From NCBI GenBank assembly GCA_038025085.1, contig CM076140.1:36709501-36773500 (forward strand): a DNA stretch of 64,000 nt, read 5' to 3'. The DNA is from Tetragonia tetragonoides. Its lineage: Eukaryota; Streptophyta; Magnoliopsida; Caryophyllales; Aizoaceae. A model generated the notes under the pieces. It made no database searches. It saw only the letters and a program-made list of their open reading frames with translations, and was not told where the DNA came from. Made by a program: the position numbers and the translations under genes. Of this stretch, positions 43,985 to 57,500 are shown in pieces (the first letter of the stretch is position 1; each line of letters starts with the position of its first letter).

Positions 43985-45939
43985 TGTGATACCCCAATAT
44001 TTTCCATACTTATTATATCGATTTATAATCTTTTTATAAACAGTTTCGGAGATTTAAACCGTATGCATATTAAATGATTCGATTTACTCAATTAAAGCCA
44101 TAATAATATTAATTATTATTATGGGAATTTCGTGATTTATATTTATCAAAAATGGAGGATTCAAGTAAATTTTTTTATGTATGAATAAGGGTTATTCATA
44201 TTGTTTTAATTAGCTTTAATTAGCAATTAAATCTGAAAAATTATTTAAAGTATTCCTAAACCTATTAAAATTGACTTTGGTTGACTGGAGGCCTATCTAA
44301 GCATAATGTCAGGAAATTCATCAGTTTGCAAAACTGAACGAATTCTCACAATCTCTCCCTCTCCTCACGGCACTCTCTCTCCTTTCTCTCTCACTCAACC
44401 GACCTCTCTCTCTCTCTCTCTGTCTCTCTTCGCCGTGACTCTGGAGAGTCACCGGGGACCCTCACCGCCCCTGGGTGGTCGGTGGGTGGTGGTGATGTTG
44501 ATGGGTCTGACCATGGGTCCCCTTGTGGGTGACCGTGGTCGAGACTTGCACAATAAGTTAGAGTTTCGGTTTCTAATTTTTGTAATTAAATTAATTCGAT
44601 TTTCAATAGTTTTTAATTAATTATTTTTATTTTTCTGTACTTTTTTGGAACCCGAATCCGGATTTTCAAAAGCCTAGATTGATTGAAATAAATCAAAGAA
44701 TTTAAATAAAATATTAATATTGTTTAGATTTTTGTATTTACTGATTATGTCTCGTAATTGTATTTAATTAAGACCTAACGGACAAGGGTGATCGGGTCGT
44801 GATTTGGAAGCTTACATTCTGTTAAGTGAGCGTTTTTTGGGTAAGAGATTGTGCCTACCTCCTTCCAAAACCCATAAAAAGGTTTTGACTTGTTATGTGC
44901 TAAATGCCTATTTGTTGTAAATTAATATGCAAAACATGATTAAATTATATCCTCGTTTATTATGAGAATTAGAATTATATTCTTCGTTGTAATTATGAAT
45001 TACAATGAGCATGATAAGTTTATGAAGTTTCGTTAATTAATTAGTTCATATGCTAATTATTGAATAAGTTACGTGATGGAGATTATTAGTACTATTATGC
45101 CATATTATATGTGCTAAATGGAATGGGTTATTATTGAGTGCTAATGAGCACCTATTATACTTTGTTGGATGTATTTGTTGAATGTGAAATTTTGGATATC
45201 ATGATTTACTACCGAAGTGCTGCCGAAATTTCATTAGACATATATCAAGCATGATCATTCGTCATATGCATAAATGTCATTATCGTCGTTATTATTATTC
45301 ATTGTCATAAGCATGAAATGAAGTAGTGAGTCGTGGTCTCGTTTTACCACTAAGTCAACCAATGCAAATTATGTGAATTGAATTGTAAATGAGAATAAGA
45401 TTGTTAATGGATCCCTATGAGTAGTGGAGCAATCGAGACTATATCTAATTGATGTAGTCTAGGGATGCGTGATTCCCAAGTTACTTATGGACACCTCGTA
45501 ACGTGTTCGGGATGGATCATTCCCCATTCGTCAATTCTCTATGTATCAATTATTATGTTAGAGATAGTGTGAATATACACTAGAGTAAGTCTATGGCATG
45601 TCAATATCAATCGATGAACGGTGTGGGTAATCGTTGTTCTACTCGCTCTCTTATTACTCTAATCAAGATGGATAGTCTGTTGTGTTCAGTTGATCACTAA
45701 GCAAGATTTGCATGTAATTGAATATCGAGTATGCGTGTGCTTGAATGTGTGATTACTTGTGCATGCAAATGAATTTCAATGATTCTTCTAAAACCCAAGT
45801 AAGGTTTGCGAAAGTGTTTTTACTGGGTATGGACGACGTTTATTCAGTTTATTTGATATTTGTTTCATTTTGTTTCTTCTCTTTTCTTCTGTACCTTGTT
45901 TCCGTCACGGAAACCAAAGTGCAGGTGTTGCTGAGTGAG
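43985..45939 (+). repeat. Gypsy B 3' LTR, 3'-truncated
   Basis: Starts TGTGATACCCCAATATTTTC, CT-rich leader at 44345-44440, continues colinear with the other LTRs to GTTGCTGAGTGAG, then breaks. The missing last part is present in the 5' LTR (16760-17097). Confidence 0.88.
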
Positions 45940-46402
45940 TAAGTGTAACAACTCGAAATTTAAATCCCGATTAATTAGTGCTAATAGAGAGTAATTAAGC
46001 CCAAGATCATAATTATTATAATATTGCATCATTCCAAAGTCATTACCGCCGTATCCGCTTCAAGACAAACGGATAAAAGGCTAAGTTTAGTTACACGAAC
46101 GCAAATGACTAAACACGAGCTAAGTGATATAAAGTCATTATTATACAAATACATAACTTGGCACCTAAGCAACTGGTGATATTACTAAAACGCCCTTCCC
46201 ATGCCATGCAAAACACGTCCTATCATCAAACTACTCCAAAGATCCACGCAACGAACACATGCAACAAAATAAGGGAAAATTAGCAAAAAGCTAAGCAATT
46301 CACCCCATTATGTAAAAATAATAATAATAGTAAAGTAATTTTGAGAAACTTACATTTTTCGTTCCATAAACAGTTGTCAAAACCATATATGTATTATAAG
46401 TG

Positions 46403-46532
<130 letters not shown>

Positions 46533-46792
46533 CTTGTAAATCCTCAAAATCATTTTTAAACCAAATACCAACCATCTTATCTCAGTCATTCTCAATAGAT
46601 CGCCAATTCAATAATTTGTCACTTCAGTCATAATAATTCAAAAAGAATAATGTTAGTCATTTTAAATTAGGTGGTAGGAAAAGATGCGCAATTAAGGTCG
46701 ATACTCGCCTTAATCCGAAATATCTAGAATATCACAAAACTCTTGGATTTAATGATCCGCAATCTCATTCATAATAATTCTGGACTCTCTAG

Positions 46793-47008
<216 letters not shown>

Positions 47009-47565
47009 CCAACTAAGATTTGAAATTAATAAAGATTTGCATTACTTACTTTGAAATAAGACTGTTAAAACATCCTTGAAGATGAGAACAAACTTGGAAA
47101 TTTGAAAAGATTACAGAAAATTATTTGAAAATTTATGATTACATGCTAAAGAGAAGTAGTACTGTAAAATTCACTCTGCATTATTCGGTTGGAATTCTGC
47201 TCTGTTTATAGTGCTTTGAGTTGTAGCCTTTTTCTTCCAGAATGAAAATAGCTGTCTTGAAGTAATGGTCCTGATTTGCTTGAAATGTCGGCAAGATCAT
47301 GACCGTTCTTTGAGTCTTGAATTTGAATCCACCATCTTTTGAAATATTGGCAAAATCTGGGCCTTTGTTTTTGTCGGCAAAATCTAGGCCATTGCTTTTT
47401 TTTTCCTTTTGAAATGATGAAACCGTTGACTTTTGCTTTTGAATGTTATCTTCCCATCTTTGAATGTTGGCCAATTTAACTCGTGGCAAAAACCTGCAAT
47501 GAATATTGTTAAAAGACAAAAGGTTTATTTTATTTTTTGTTTTTTTTTTAAACTTTACAAATCAA
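47009..47565 (-). promoter_or_regulatory. Pararetroviral intergenic region with TATA box
   Basis: After the polymerase C-terminal stop (about 47570) the minus strand has a short T/A spacer, then an A-rich, GATTTTGCC-repeat-containing stretch, then GCACTATAAACAGAGC (47200-47215), placed as the TATA box of a caulimovirid pregenomic promoter would be. An ORF of 112 codons (47519-47181) covers the same stretch but resembles no known protein; I treat it as incidental. Promoter role is inferred from position. Confidence 0.4.
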
Positions 47566-47880
47566 ATGGATCCTGAGAATCTAACATAATTTGTGTTGAG
47601 GATCCTTCAGATGGTTTCTCAGATTTCTCATCGTCACTATCCCCTTTTTCTTGTAAATATTGAACATATTGTTTTGCTAGCTTAGGGGAGTATTCAAGTA
47701 TCTTGAATAATTTGATTTGGCTTTTAGAAAGCGATCCTTGACTTGATTGTGACTGTGTTGGAGATTTGTCTTTGTCCTTTTTAATAGTAAAAGCAGATGA
47801 CGAACCAAATACTGCTTTTTTCCCATTCTCGATCCAGTTTCGAACATTGTTGATAGAGTAATATCTTACATCGAAGAGAT

Positions 47881-48511
47881 TGAAGGATTTATGTCCTGTC
47901 AGACAAGGTGCAAAATTCGGGATTTAATTACAGAGATAGTCGACTCATCGGTTTAGTAGATCGTAATGTTTAGCTAGAGACCGCTTACGATAAATGGACC
48001 GATATGAATCAGGACAACTACTAAATGCGTTTGGGCCTAACGAGTCACACACATATGCGTGGAATGGATCTGATAAAAGAGAGATAGAGAAAGGTATGTG
48101 GACCCATAGTGGCAAGCCCACAAGGCTATTACTAGGGTTTCATAGTTGGACTAGGAAACTAGAGTTTAGCTTATAAGTGAGTTTAGTCAGTTAAATGAAA
48201 GAACTGACAAAAATCACGCCTCTCCTCTCTCTCTCTCAAAACTAACGTGTGTTTATTCAACGTCAAGGAATAGTTCCTTGTCCTTGTTCTAGCTAACGAA
48301 CGCTCACGGGATCCAAAGTTCAATCGCAGTGTGGACTACGCTAGAGGAGCAACACTTGGGGCTCATATCTTTTTGGATTCGTTGAACGCAATTTCATCAA
48401 CGGAGGCACGCATCAAGAGGTATATGAATATGTATTTAATGACCCATTAAGTTTCCTGTTTTCTAGTTGTCTTCCGCTTATATGATTAGATCATTGCAAC
48501 TAGATCCTACA
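47881..48511 (+). repeat. Copia 5' LTR
   Basis: 631 bp, TGAAGGATTTATGTCC at the start, CTAGATCCTACA at the end, then G and the primer site. Confidence 0.93.
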
Positions 48512-48512
48512 G

Positions 48513-48525
48513 TGGTATCAGAGCC
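48513..48525 (+). other. Copia primer-binding site (initiator tRNA-Met)
   Basis: TGGTATCAGAGCC, one base after the LTR. Confidence 0.9.
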
Positions 48526-50160
48526 TAATTAATGGGTCAATTAGATCAATTTATTCCACTTTGCGGTGCACGGAAATTTGCGTATGAGGGTTGTTGGTTC
48601 ATTATAGTTTTTATTGCTTCGTATAGAATGCTTTTACAGCGTGATTGGATCATGTTTTCTTTTTTGCAAGTTTATTCGATCTACAGTAGATGCGAATTAT
48701 GAGTTTGCTTGCTGGTAGTGAACTATGCCTAAGTTTGTTATTCGCATCTTATGAGAGTGAAAATATATTATGCGATTGTCGTAGTTTTGTCCGCTATACA
48801 TGACTTATCTCTATCTCTTAGCCTGATTTGCAAAAAGTTCAGTCTTTGGGAGACTTATCCTTTTTACTTATTTTAATGCTAAGACCTCTATTTGATCAAT
48901 CATGATTTAGTGGTTGTTTAAAGATTTGTTCAATCATGTGATGCAGTTGTTCTATGGCCTTTATTTGTTTATTATCACTAGTAACAAGTAAGTGGTTGCG
49001 CCATACATTAAAAGCATGAATGCATCTGGTAAATTTGTGATGTGATTTCATTTATGCTCTAAAATTAGATCATGACAGTATATATTTGTGATTCATGTTG
49101 TGTGGCATTAATATGACTTGGGCATTAGGCCTCCCCAGCGTTTGGGAACGTGGACGGAGCCCGACCATCCAGTTAATTCTTTTTAGCACTAAAAGTATCT
49201 TTCTATGATAATATGAATATGTCGCTGATCCTTTTAGCATATAATTATTTTATTTTAATTATTGGATAATTGAACTGTTTGTTTATTATATGGCTTTTTG
49301 GACATATTTTATATTTTATGGGCTACCCATCTTATGGGTGAATGAATGTATGATCTAGTATGGCCCAAAATACGGTTTGTGTACCGTTTGTATTTTTGTA
49401 ACCTAAATACGGTATGTAAAACCGTCGTATTTATGTAATTTATTTTATTGCATTAGCTTTAAGCTTAAATTTCTAAGTTCAGTTATAAATTTAAAGCATG
49501 AAGAACGGAGCCTTGTAGAAGATCGCCATTCAAGTGGGAGAAATTTGAAGATTAGATCTTTATTTTTTAAGGGGTCATACTAGGATCATTTATTTATTGC
49601 TTTAGTTATTGCTTAAATTAGATTTATTGCTTTAATTATCACATGCGTGATTTATTATATTGTTTTAATATAACTATTAGTTCACATATATTAAATCTCG
49701 TCCTAAGGAAATATTGAATTTATGCCCTCCCAAATAAGGGTCACCCATTACACTTTCGATCATTCATAATGGGCATCGCCAAAGCGTGACATTATTTTAA
49801 TCTTGAGTCAATGCGGGTAAGTCTAAGAAGAGATTTACAAGACTATTTTGGTTCCCTCAAAGATATGAGTAAGGAGTCTTTACATATCGGGGCAAAGGGA
49901 TAGCCATATTAGATATGCCTATCAACCGAGAGTTATGTTGGACATAATTAGCAAGGATTGCTACCTATTTTGACTAGTGTGGTTGACAAGCCAAAGCTTG
50001 GTCACATTAGGGTAAAATGAGGATCTTGGAATTATTTTATTCATAGGGACACCTTAAGAGGATGGATAAAATATTAAATAACTTGTCTATTTTGGAAATT
50101 GATTAATTTATTTATTGATAAATGTACTAAGTTTTTGCATATTATTTATGTTTTGTAGCA
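48526..50160 (+). other. Copia leader, 1.6 kb, non-coding
   Basis: AT-rich between primer site and gag ATG (50161); no significant ORF on either strand. Unusually long for a copia leader. Confidence 0.6.
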
Positions 50161-53048
50161 ATGGCCAATGGAAACAACTCAACTTTTAACCTAAAGTCGA
50201 TACTAGAAAGGGATCGTTTGGTTGGACCAAACAATTACCTAGACTGGCATCGCAACCTGAGATTAGTTCTCAGGCATGATAAGAAGGAATACGTCTTGGA
50301 GACACCTATCCCTGAACTTTCCGAAAATGGGGGCAATGCTGCTCAAAGAGCTGCCCGCCAACGGCATTCCGATCACTCGGAGGAAGCTGCATGCATCATG
50401 TTGGCAATCATGAGCTCTGCATTGCAAAAGCAATTCGAGAGCTACGATGCTTTCAACATGAATCAAAGGCTCAAAACTATGTTTAAAGAGCAAGAGAGGA
50501 TTGAAATGTATGCAACTAATAAGGCTATGCTAGAAGCCAAGCTTGAATGAGGTAAGCTAGTCAGTCCTCATATTATGGGGATGATCACTAACTTTGAGAG
50601 GATGGAACGTGTGGGGTGTGCCTATCCTCAAAAGTTGGCTATAGATACTTTCCTACACTCACTGCATAAAGGGTACAACCAGTTTCAGATGCACTACAAT
50701 ATGCAGGGATTAGATAAGACCCTCGATGAGCTGCACGGTATGCTCAAGACTGCAGAGTCTGATGTGAGGGAAGAGCCTGAAAAGGAAGTGCTTTATATCG
50801 GGAAGGGAAAGAAAGGGGTTGCTTCAAAGGGCACCCTGTTGAAAGGTAAGGGTGGCGTGGCCAAGCCTAAGCCTAAGCAACAACCAGCCGCCAAGAAGCC
50901 TCCCCCAGCTACGGATAATCAGTGCTTCTATTGCCAAAAGACTGGGCATTGGAAGAGAGATTGCCCAAAGCTGAAGGAAGACCAGAAGAATGGAACGGTA
51001 TCCAGTACTCAGGTATTTCGTTATTGAAATCAATCTAGCCACATCTACTTCTGATTGGGTATTGGATACCGGTTGTGGTACTCACATTTGTTATAATGTG
51101 CAGGGACTAAGGAAGGTGGCTAGAGATGAGCGGAACCTACGAGTCGCTAATGGAGCCAGGGTGGCTACATTGCCTGTAGGAATCTATGTTTTGTCGTTGC
51201 CTTCGGGCCTTGAACTAGAACTTAAAAATTGTATTTATGTTCCTAGTATAAACAGAATCATCATTTCTCCTTCTATATTAGATATGGAAGGTTTTGATTT
51301 TCGTATTAAGAATGGTTCTTATACGTTTTCAAGAGATGATGTATTTTTATTTTAGCGCCTGTTTTTCATAATGGGCTTTATTTGCTAAATTTTGGCAAAC
51401 ATATACTCACCATCAATAACAAAAAGGCTAGAACTAATGATTCTAACCCCACATATCTATGGCATTGTAGATTAGGCCATATAAATGTGAAACACATTCA
51501 GAAACTTCTTAAAGAAGGGATTCTGGACTCATTTGACTTGGAGTCATTTGATACTTGTGAATCATCTTTACTTGGCAAAATGACAAACTCACCCTTTCTA
51601 GGAAAGGAGAGCGAGCCAATGAGCTATTGGGTCTCATACACTCAAATGTGTGTGGACCAATGAGTTCAACTGCAAGAGGTGGGTTTAGTTACTTCATTAT
51701 ATTTACTGATGATTTTAGTAGATATGGCTATATTTACTTAATGAAGCATAAATATGAATCTTTTAAGAAGTTCAAAGAGTTTCAGAAAGAAGTAGAAACT
51801 CATCTAGGCAAGAAGATTAAAAGCTCTTCGATCGGATCGAGGAGGCGAATATATGATCTTAGAGTTCAATAAACATCTAAAGGGTTGTGGAGTATTTACA
51901 CAACTTACTTCACCCGGAACACCACAATGGAACGGTGTGCCTGAACGGAGGAATCGAACCTCATTGGATATGGTTAGATAAATGATGTGTCACGCCAATA
52001 TTCCTATTTTCTTCTGGGGATATGGTCTCGTGACGGCAGCTTTCACGCTGAACAAGACTCCGTCAAAAGCCATTGAGAAGACACCACATGAATTGTGGAC
52101 GGGAATGGTTCCCAAGCTGTCTTTTCTCAAGGTTTGGGTACGTGAAGCTTATGTAAAGAGGTTACTCGGCAATAAGCTTGCACGTAAATTAGACAAAGTT
52201 TTCCTTGTGGGTTATCCAAAGGAAACGAAGGGTTATTATTTCTACAATCAATCTGAGAGCAAGGTATTTGTTGCTCGGAATGGTGTCCTTTTGAGAAGAA
52301 GTTCCTTTCCAAAGAGACAAGTGGGAGTAAAGTTCATCTTGAAGAAATTCAAGATGAGCAACAAATGGAGATGGATAGGGATTTATATTCCATCCAAGAT
52401 GTTTTGGAAACAACTCCAGAATCAACTCTAGAGGCAACTTCAGAGGTTGAAGCAGAACCCACCCTTCGAATGTCTAATATAGTCAGGATTTCGACAAATA
52501 GATACATTTCAATCTATATGAAGTTCAGTGGCAGCAAAATTGTCTTCTTGGTCCTGTATGTTGATGACATACTGATCATTGGAAATGACATTCAAATGCT
52601 GGAGTATGTAAAGACTTGGCTTGGGAAGTGTTTTCAAAAAGTTGATTGTGAAAGGTTACACTTATGCGTCCTTCCGAGTGGACAGAGATAATCCCAATCA
52701 AGATTTGTCTTCTATCTCAAGGGAGGAGCAGTGACATCGAAGAGTGCTAATCAAAGCATTGTGGCAGATTCTACACCGGAAACAGAATATATCGCAGCTT
52801 TGGAAGTAGCGAAGGAGGCTGTTTTGATTCGCAAGTTCATGGCTGAGCTTGGCGTTGTGCCTACGGCGACTGAACCGTTGGCTCTTTATTGTGATAATAA
52901 TGGAGTCATCGCCCAAGCTAAGGAGCCAAGGTCACACCAAAAGTCTAAACGTGTACATCGCAAATATCACATTATTAGACAAGGGGTCAAGGATGGTGAT
53001 ATTAGCATATCCAAGGTTCATACAGATGACAATGTCGTTGATCCGTGA
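50161..53048 (+). pseudogene. Copia gag-pol, broken
   Basis: Gag starts MANGNNSTFNLKSILERD at 50161, has TGA at 50548-50550, and resumes at 50575 with a zinc knuckle CFYCQKTGHWKRDC (50931-50972). Protease WVLDTGCGTHIC is at 51056-51091, the GAG-pre-integrase motif WHCRLGHINVKHI at 51461-51499. The integrase core (IIFTDDFSRYGYIY, frameshifts around 51830-51890, stop near 51979, then 51982-52431) follows. RT is reduced to YVDDILIIGN (52558-52587) by a large deletion. RNaseH (SKSANQSIVADSTPETEYIA to RVHRKYHIIRQG) ends at the stop at 53046-53048. Gene order PR-INT-RT-RH shows Ty1/copia. Lineage not assigned. Confidence 0.88.
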
Positions 53049-53920
53049 CTAAGCCGCTTGACCAGTTTAAGCATGGGAGTATCACAACTTCGATAGGCAT
53101 TAAGCGCTTTGGAGATGATTAGCTTCATTGTTTTAGATTATGAAATGGTGTTCATGATTAAAACATGGTTCTGTACATTTATCACTATGAGTTTTGGTCC
53201 TACAATTTTCTGTATGATTTTGAATATTAATCCAAAATAATATAACACAAATATCCAAATAGCTTATCAAGACGATGTCTTGGATAATGAAACCCTATTG
53301 TGTGAACTGGATTTTGTGGTTATTTGTCCCTAATCTAGGTATTAGAATTAGATTCTAAATACTGGCGATGATTAGATTGCAAGTTGATCTCAGTGCCTGT
53401 TTCATGGACTGGAGACATGGGATGTCAAGGATCATTTGCATAGATATGAATTGGGAATTCATGATCGGACAGACCCACCATGAGAGTTCTTTAAGAACAA
53501 AGTAGTCATATTAGACTCTTATAAAACTATCTTGAACCATTTCTTAAACCTGAGTGGTTATGAATAACGACATGAGAATTGGTGATTTATGATTACTCCC
53601 AACGCTTGCGTAACAGGAGGCAATAACGGATACATCCGGATTATTGAAGATCATGTTGAAATTCATGAATGCACAAGACGGGAATTGTCCTCCCTACAGG
53701 GATCGTTGTCTTATGGGCCTCTTGTAGAATTGGGATTGTGAAATGCATGGCCGTGCTCAAATGGATTATTGGATAATCATTTGTCTTAACAATCCAATTC
53801 AGGATCAAGAAAAGATATGAACATTATAAGGATGACTAGGCTTCTTACCTTACCTTCACATCAAGACATTAAGTGAAAAGGGAATGGATTTGCACACTTG
53901 TCTTAAGGACAATGGGAGAT
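53049..53920 (+). other. Copia 3' untranslated region
   Basis: No ORF; ends AAGGACAATGGGAGAT just before the LTR at 53921, a purine-rich but imperfect polypurine tract. Confidence 0.6.
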
Positions 53921-54552
53921 TGAAGGATTTATGTCCTATCAGTGAAGGTGCAAAATTCGGGATTTAATTACAGAGATAGTCGACTCATCGGTTTAGTAGA
54001 TCGTAATGTTTAGCTAGAGACCGCTTACGATGAATGGACCGATATGAATCAGGCCAACTACTAAATGCGTTTGGGCCTAATGGGTCACACACATATGCGT
54101 TGAATGGATCTGATAAAAGAGAGATAGAAAAAAGGTATGTGGACCAATAGTGCGAAGCCCACAAGGCTATTACTAGGGTTTTCTAGTTGGACTAGGAAAC
54201 TAGGGTTTAGCTTATAAGTGAGTTTAGTCAGTTAAATGAAAGAATACTGACAAAAATCACGCCTCTCCTCTCTCTCTCAAAACTAACGTGTGTTTATTCA
54301 AGGTCACGGAATAGTTCCTTGTCCTCGTTCTAGCTAACGAACGCTCACGGGATCCAAAGTTCAATCGCAGTGTGGACTACGCTAGAGGAGCAACACTTGG
54401 GGCTCATATCTTTTTGGATTCCTTGAACACATTTTAATCAACGGAGGCACGCATCAAGAGGTATATGAATATGTATTTAATGACCCATTAAGTTTCCTAT
54501 TTTCTAGTTGTCTTCCGCTTATATGATTAGATCATTGCAACTAGATCCTACA
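53921..54552 (+). repeat. Copia 3' LTR
   Basis: 632 bp, colinear with 47881-48511 with scattered substitutions (for example GTCAGACAAGG against ATCAGTGAAGG near the start). Confidence 0.93.
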
Positions 54553-57500
54553 GAGATCCCACCATTTTATTTTGAATTCTCGAACTAGTGATAATGGTAA
54601 TGGAGATTGGAAATATTGGTGATATTTGAAACTCCAGTAGAAAATTCATGATACTTTAAATTCTATGTAAAAAAATATGTGTTTAGCATAATCTTCACCT
54701 TTTGTATTTGTTTTGTAATGTAATCATCCCTGTTTTGCTGGTGGAGGGAGGGTCTCAAGAGTAGGACCAAAGTATTCCCACCATTGGTAGAACCAAATAG
54801 AAAATGATAAGTCTTGATGATTGAAATTGAAAAATCATGAATGGTTGAATGGTCGTTAAAGAAAAGTCATGTGCCATGCCATCCTGTAGTCATGGTAATT
54901 ATAGGTTTTTGGAATAAAATTAAATGAAAATTGTCTTTCTTGGAATGAGTTTCCCCATTCTCTGGCAGTAATAACCTTTTAAATGATGCATTTGGAATAG
55001 GAAACAAGGTTTGAGTTCGCCTGGATCTTCTTGTGGGTGATTGTAGCGGACTTTGAGTCTACCAAAATTCGTTCATAAAATTGTTGAGTTTTTCTGATGT
55101 CATCGGTTCACCATTGTGTCATTGGGGAAAAAATCCTTTTTGCCAAATGGTTCATTAATTCGACTGGATTTTGAGGTACTGATTTGAATGTGGTTAAAGT
55201 AATATGTTCTTGAATTTGTTTGGTGAGGTATGTGCTTGAATTTTGTGTTTGTGTTGAGGTTAAGGCTGGTTTTGTATTGGGGATAGGTGTTTTAAGGGCT
55301 TGATGATAAGAAATTGGAGGAAATTCTTGTAATATGGAGTAATTGTTTTGAATTGGTACTTGAATATTTGGATGTGAAGTATGAGGTGTCATTGCCATTG
55401 CATAATCAGCAGGGGTTTGAATTTCTTTTTGAACTTCCTTCTCTGTTTTGACTTCCTTCTTCTTGCTTCTTGAACTCATCTTGATTACTGTGCTTGTTTT
55501 GCGAAAACTCTCTTGTGAGGAAATCTAGTAAGGAATTATTCCTCCCTTGAATGTACTCAATATCGAAATAAAAAACAGAGAGTATAGCTTGCCATCTTGC
55601 AAATATTTGTTTTGAAACAAGATTTTGAACATCTTTTTGCAAAACTTCTTTTGCCGATTTACAATCAATTCTTAAAAGAAACTTTTTGTTATAAGATCAT
55701 CTTGAAATTTTGAAATATTCAAAACAATAGATAAGATTTCTTTTTTAATTGTGGAATAGTTTTTCTGAGAACTATTCCACAACCCGGAGTGAAATCTCAC
55801 TAATTGCTCTTCTTTATTCTTTTCATCTGGTAATCGTTGTTTAAGATTATCCCCATATCCTATATCTGAAGCATCTGTTTCAACTATCATGAATGCATGA
55901 GGGTTGGGGAGTCCTAGACATGGTAAAGACTTGACCTTTTGCTTAATAATTTGAACCAACTCTTTATGATTACTAGACCATGCAGACAGATTCTTTTGTA
56001 ATCTTTGAAACAAAGGCACACACATATGTCTTAATTTTGAGAAGAAATCAGCAATATAATTAAGACATCCTATAAATCTTTAAAGCTGATTTTTGCCTTT
56101 GATTTTATCAGGAAATTTATCTGCGAACTCAATTGCTCTTGCAATTGGTTTTATAGTTCCTTGATAAATATCATGTCCTAAAAATCTGACTTTTGTCTGG
56201 AATATTTTCATTTTTGATGCTGAAATAACCAAACCATTTTTTTTGACAACTTGATAAAAAGTGTGTAAATGTTTGAAATGCTGATCAATGGAACTTGAAT
56301 AAATAAGAACATCATCAATATAGACGATAATGAAAGTAGTAAAAGAATTGAAAATATCATTCATAATATGTTCAAATTCTGAAGGAGCATTTTTTTAACC
56401 AAACGGCATTACATTCCATTCATAATGTCCAAATGGAACTGTAAATGCTTTCTTATATCGGTCTATTCCGAAATTTGAATTTGCCAAAATTTTGATTTTA
56501 GGTCAAATTTTGAAAATATTTTTGCATCATAAACTCTGTTTAGTAAATCTCTTTTATTTGGAATAGGATATCTAATCCATTGCAGGACTTTGTTTAGTGG
56601 TTTGTAATTGATAACTAATCTTGGAACACCTCGCTCTTTTTATGCTTGTTTCATTATATAGAAAGCAGCACAGCTCCAAGGGGATTTCGAATTTCTAATG
56701 AGTTTTTTGTCTGGAAGAGTTTGGATTTCTTGTTTGCAGAATTCTAAGAGTTCTTGGTTCATTTGAATAGGCCTAGCTTTGGTTGAAAAAAATTTCTCTG
56801 TGAAATCCTTTTCATAAGGAAGAGTTACAACATGTCTTTTCCTATCCCAAAAAAGCATTTGGAAGGTCTGAACAAAGTTCCTTTGTAAAGGTTTCTTCTA
56901 ACTTGGAGATTTTTCTTTTCAAGGAATGGTTTTGGAGTTGTTCATCTATTCTTTTGAAGGAAATTTCTTCTTTCAAAAAACAAATGAGAGACTTTTTATT
57001 TTGAATTAGATTAATTTGTTTATAGACAGAATTGTTCTGTAGTTGGGAGATTTCTTTTTGTTTTATGGGAGAAAGAAACTAAAAAGTGATATCTTTTCCC
57101 ATAATATTGGTACTAATTCCTTCTTGGTTCACAAAGAAAGGATAAATTTGGGTGATGAAGAGAGTTCCAAGGATGATATCATTACTGATATTAGGAGTAA
57201 GTGTAAAGGCATTTTTGAAGCAATACTCGTCATTGCAGATAGTTGATTTTGAGAGTTTGTATTTGATATGAAGAGGGATGCCATTGGCGGCTATGAGTTG
57301 TTCTTTAGTTTTCTCATAGTATTTTGAAGGAATTAATCCTTCTTTTATGCAATTTTGATCTGTTGCACTATCAATTAGTGCAACAGTATCTATTCAGAAG
57401 TCTTGTACTATTAAGGTAACAATCACATACCACTTTTGAAAGGATATTTTCTTGATTACTCTGAGAAAGTCCTCATTTAAAGGTTCAGCAGGGGATATAG

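Larger units (their letters stand above)
16466..45939 (+). mobile_element. Ty3/gypsy element B, Tekay-like chromovirus, host of the CACTA nest
   Basis: Order: truncated 5' LTR (16466-17097), primer site, extra ORF (17289-18246), spacer, CACTA insertion (18697-38955, AAT duplication), spacer, gag-pol (39200-43718), 3' LTR (43985-45939, truncated). Removing the CACTA and one duplication leaves 691 bp between the extra ORF and gag, against 694 bp in copy A, which confirms that both halves are one element. Both outer LTR ends are missing, so no target duplication can be found. The C-terminal integrase tail looks chromodomain-like, as in Tekay/Del chromoviruses. Confidence 0.85.
47881..54552 (+). 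mobile_element. Ty1/copia element inserted in the pararetrovirus, decayed coding region
   Basis: LTRs 47881-48511 and 53921-54552, GAGAT duplications at 47876-47880 and 54553-54557, primer site at 48513-48525, gag-pol remnants 50161-53048. LTRs match at roughly 95-97 percent by eye, so insertion looks recent compared with the virus. Much of RT is missing, so movement probably depended on another element's enzymes, or the coding region decayed later. Confidence 0.93.

Noticed and set aside
47181..47519. 112-codon ORF beside the pararetroviral polymerase end
   Set aside because: Covers the promoter-like intergenic region; Lys-rich, no domain. Kept only as a remark.
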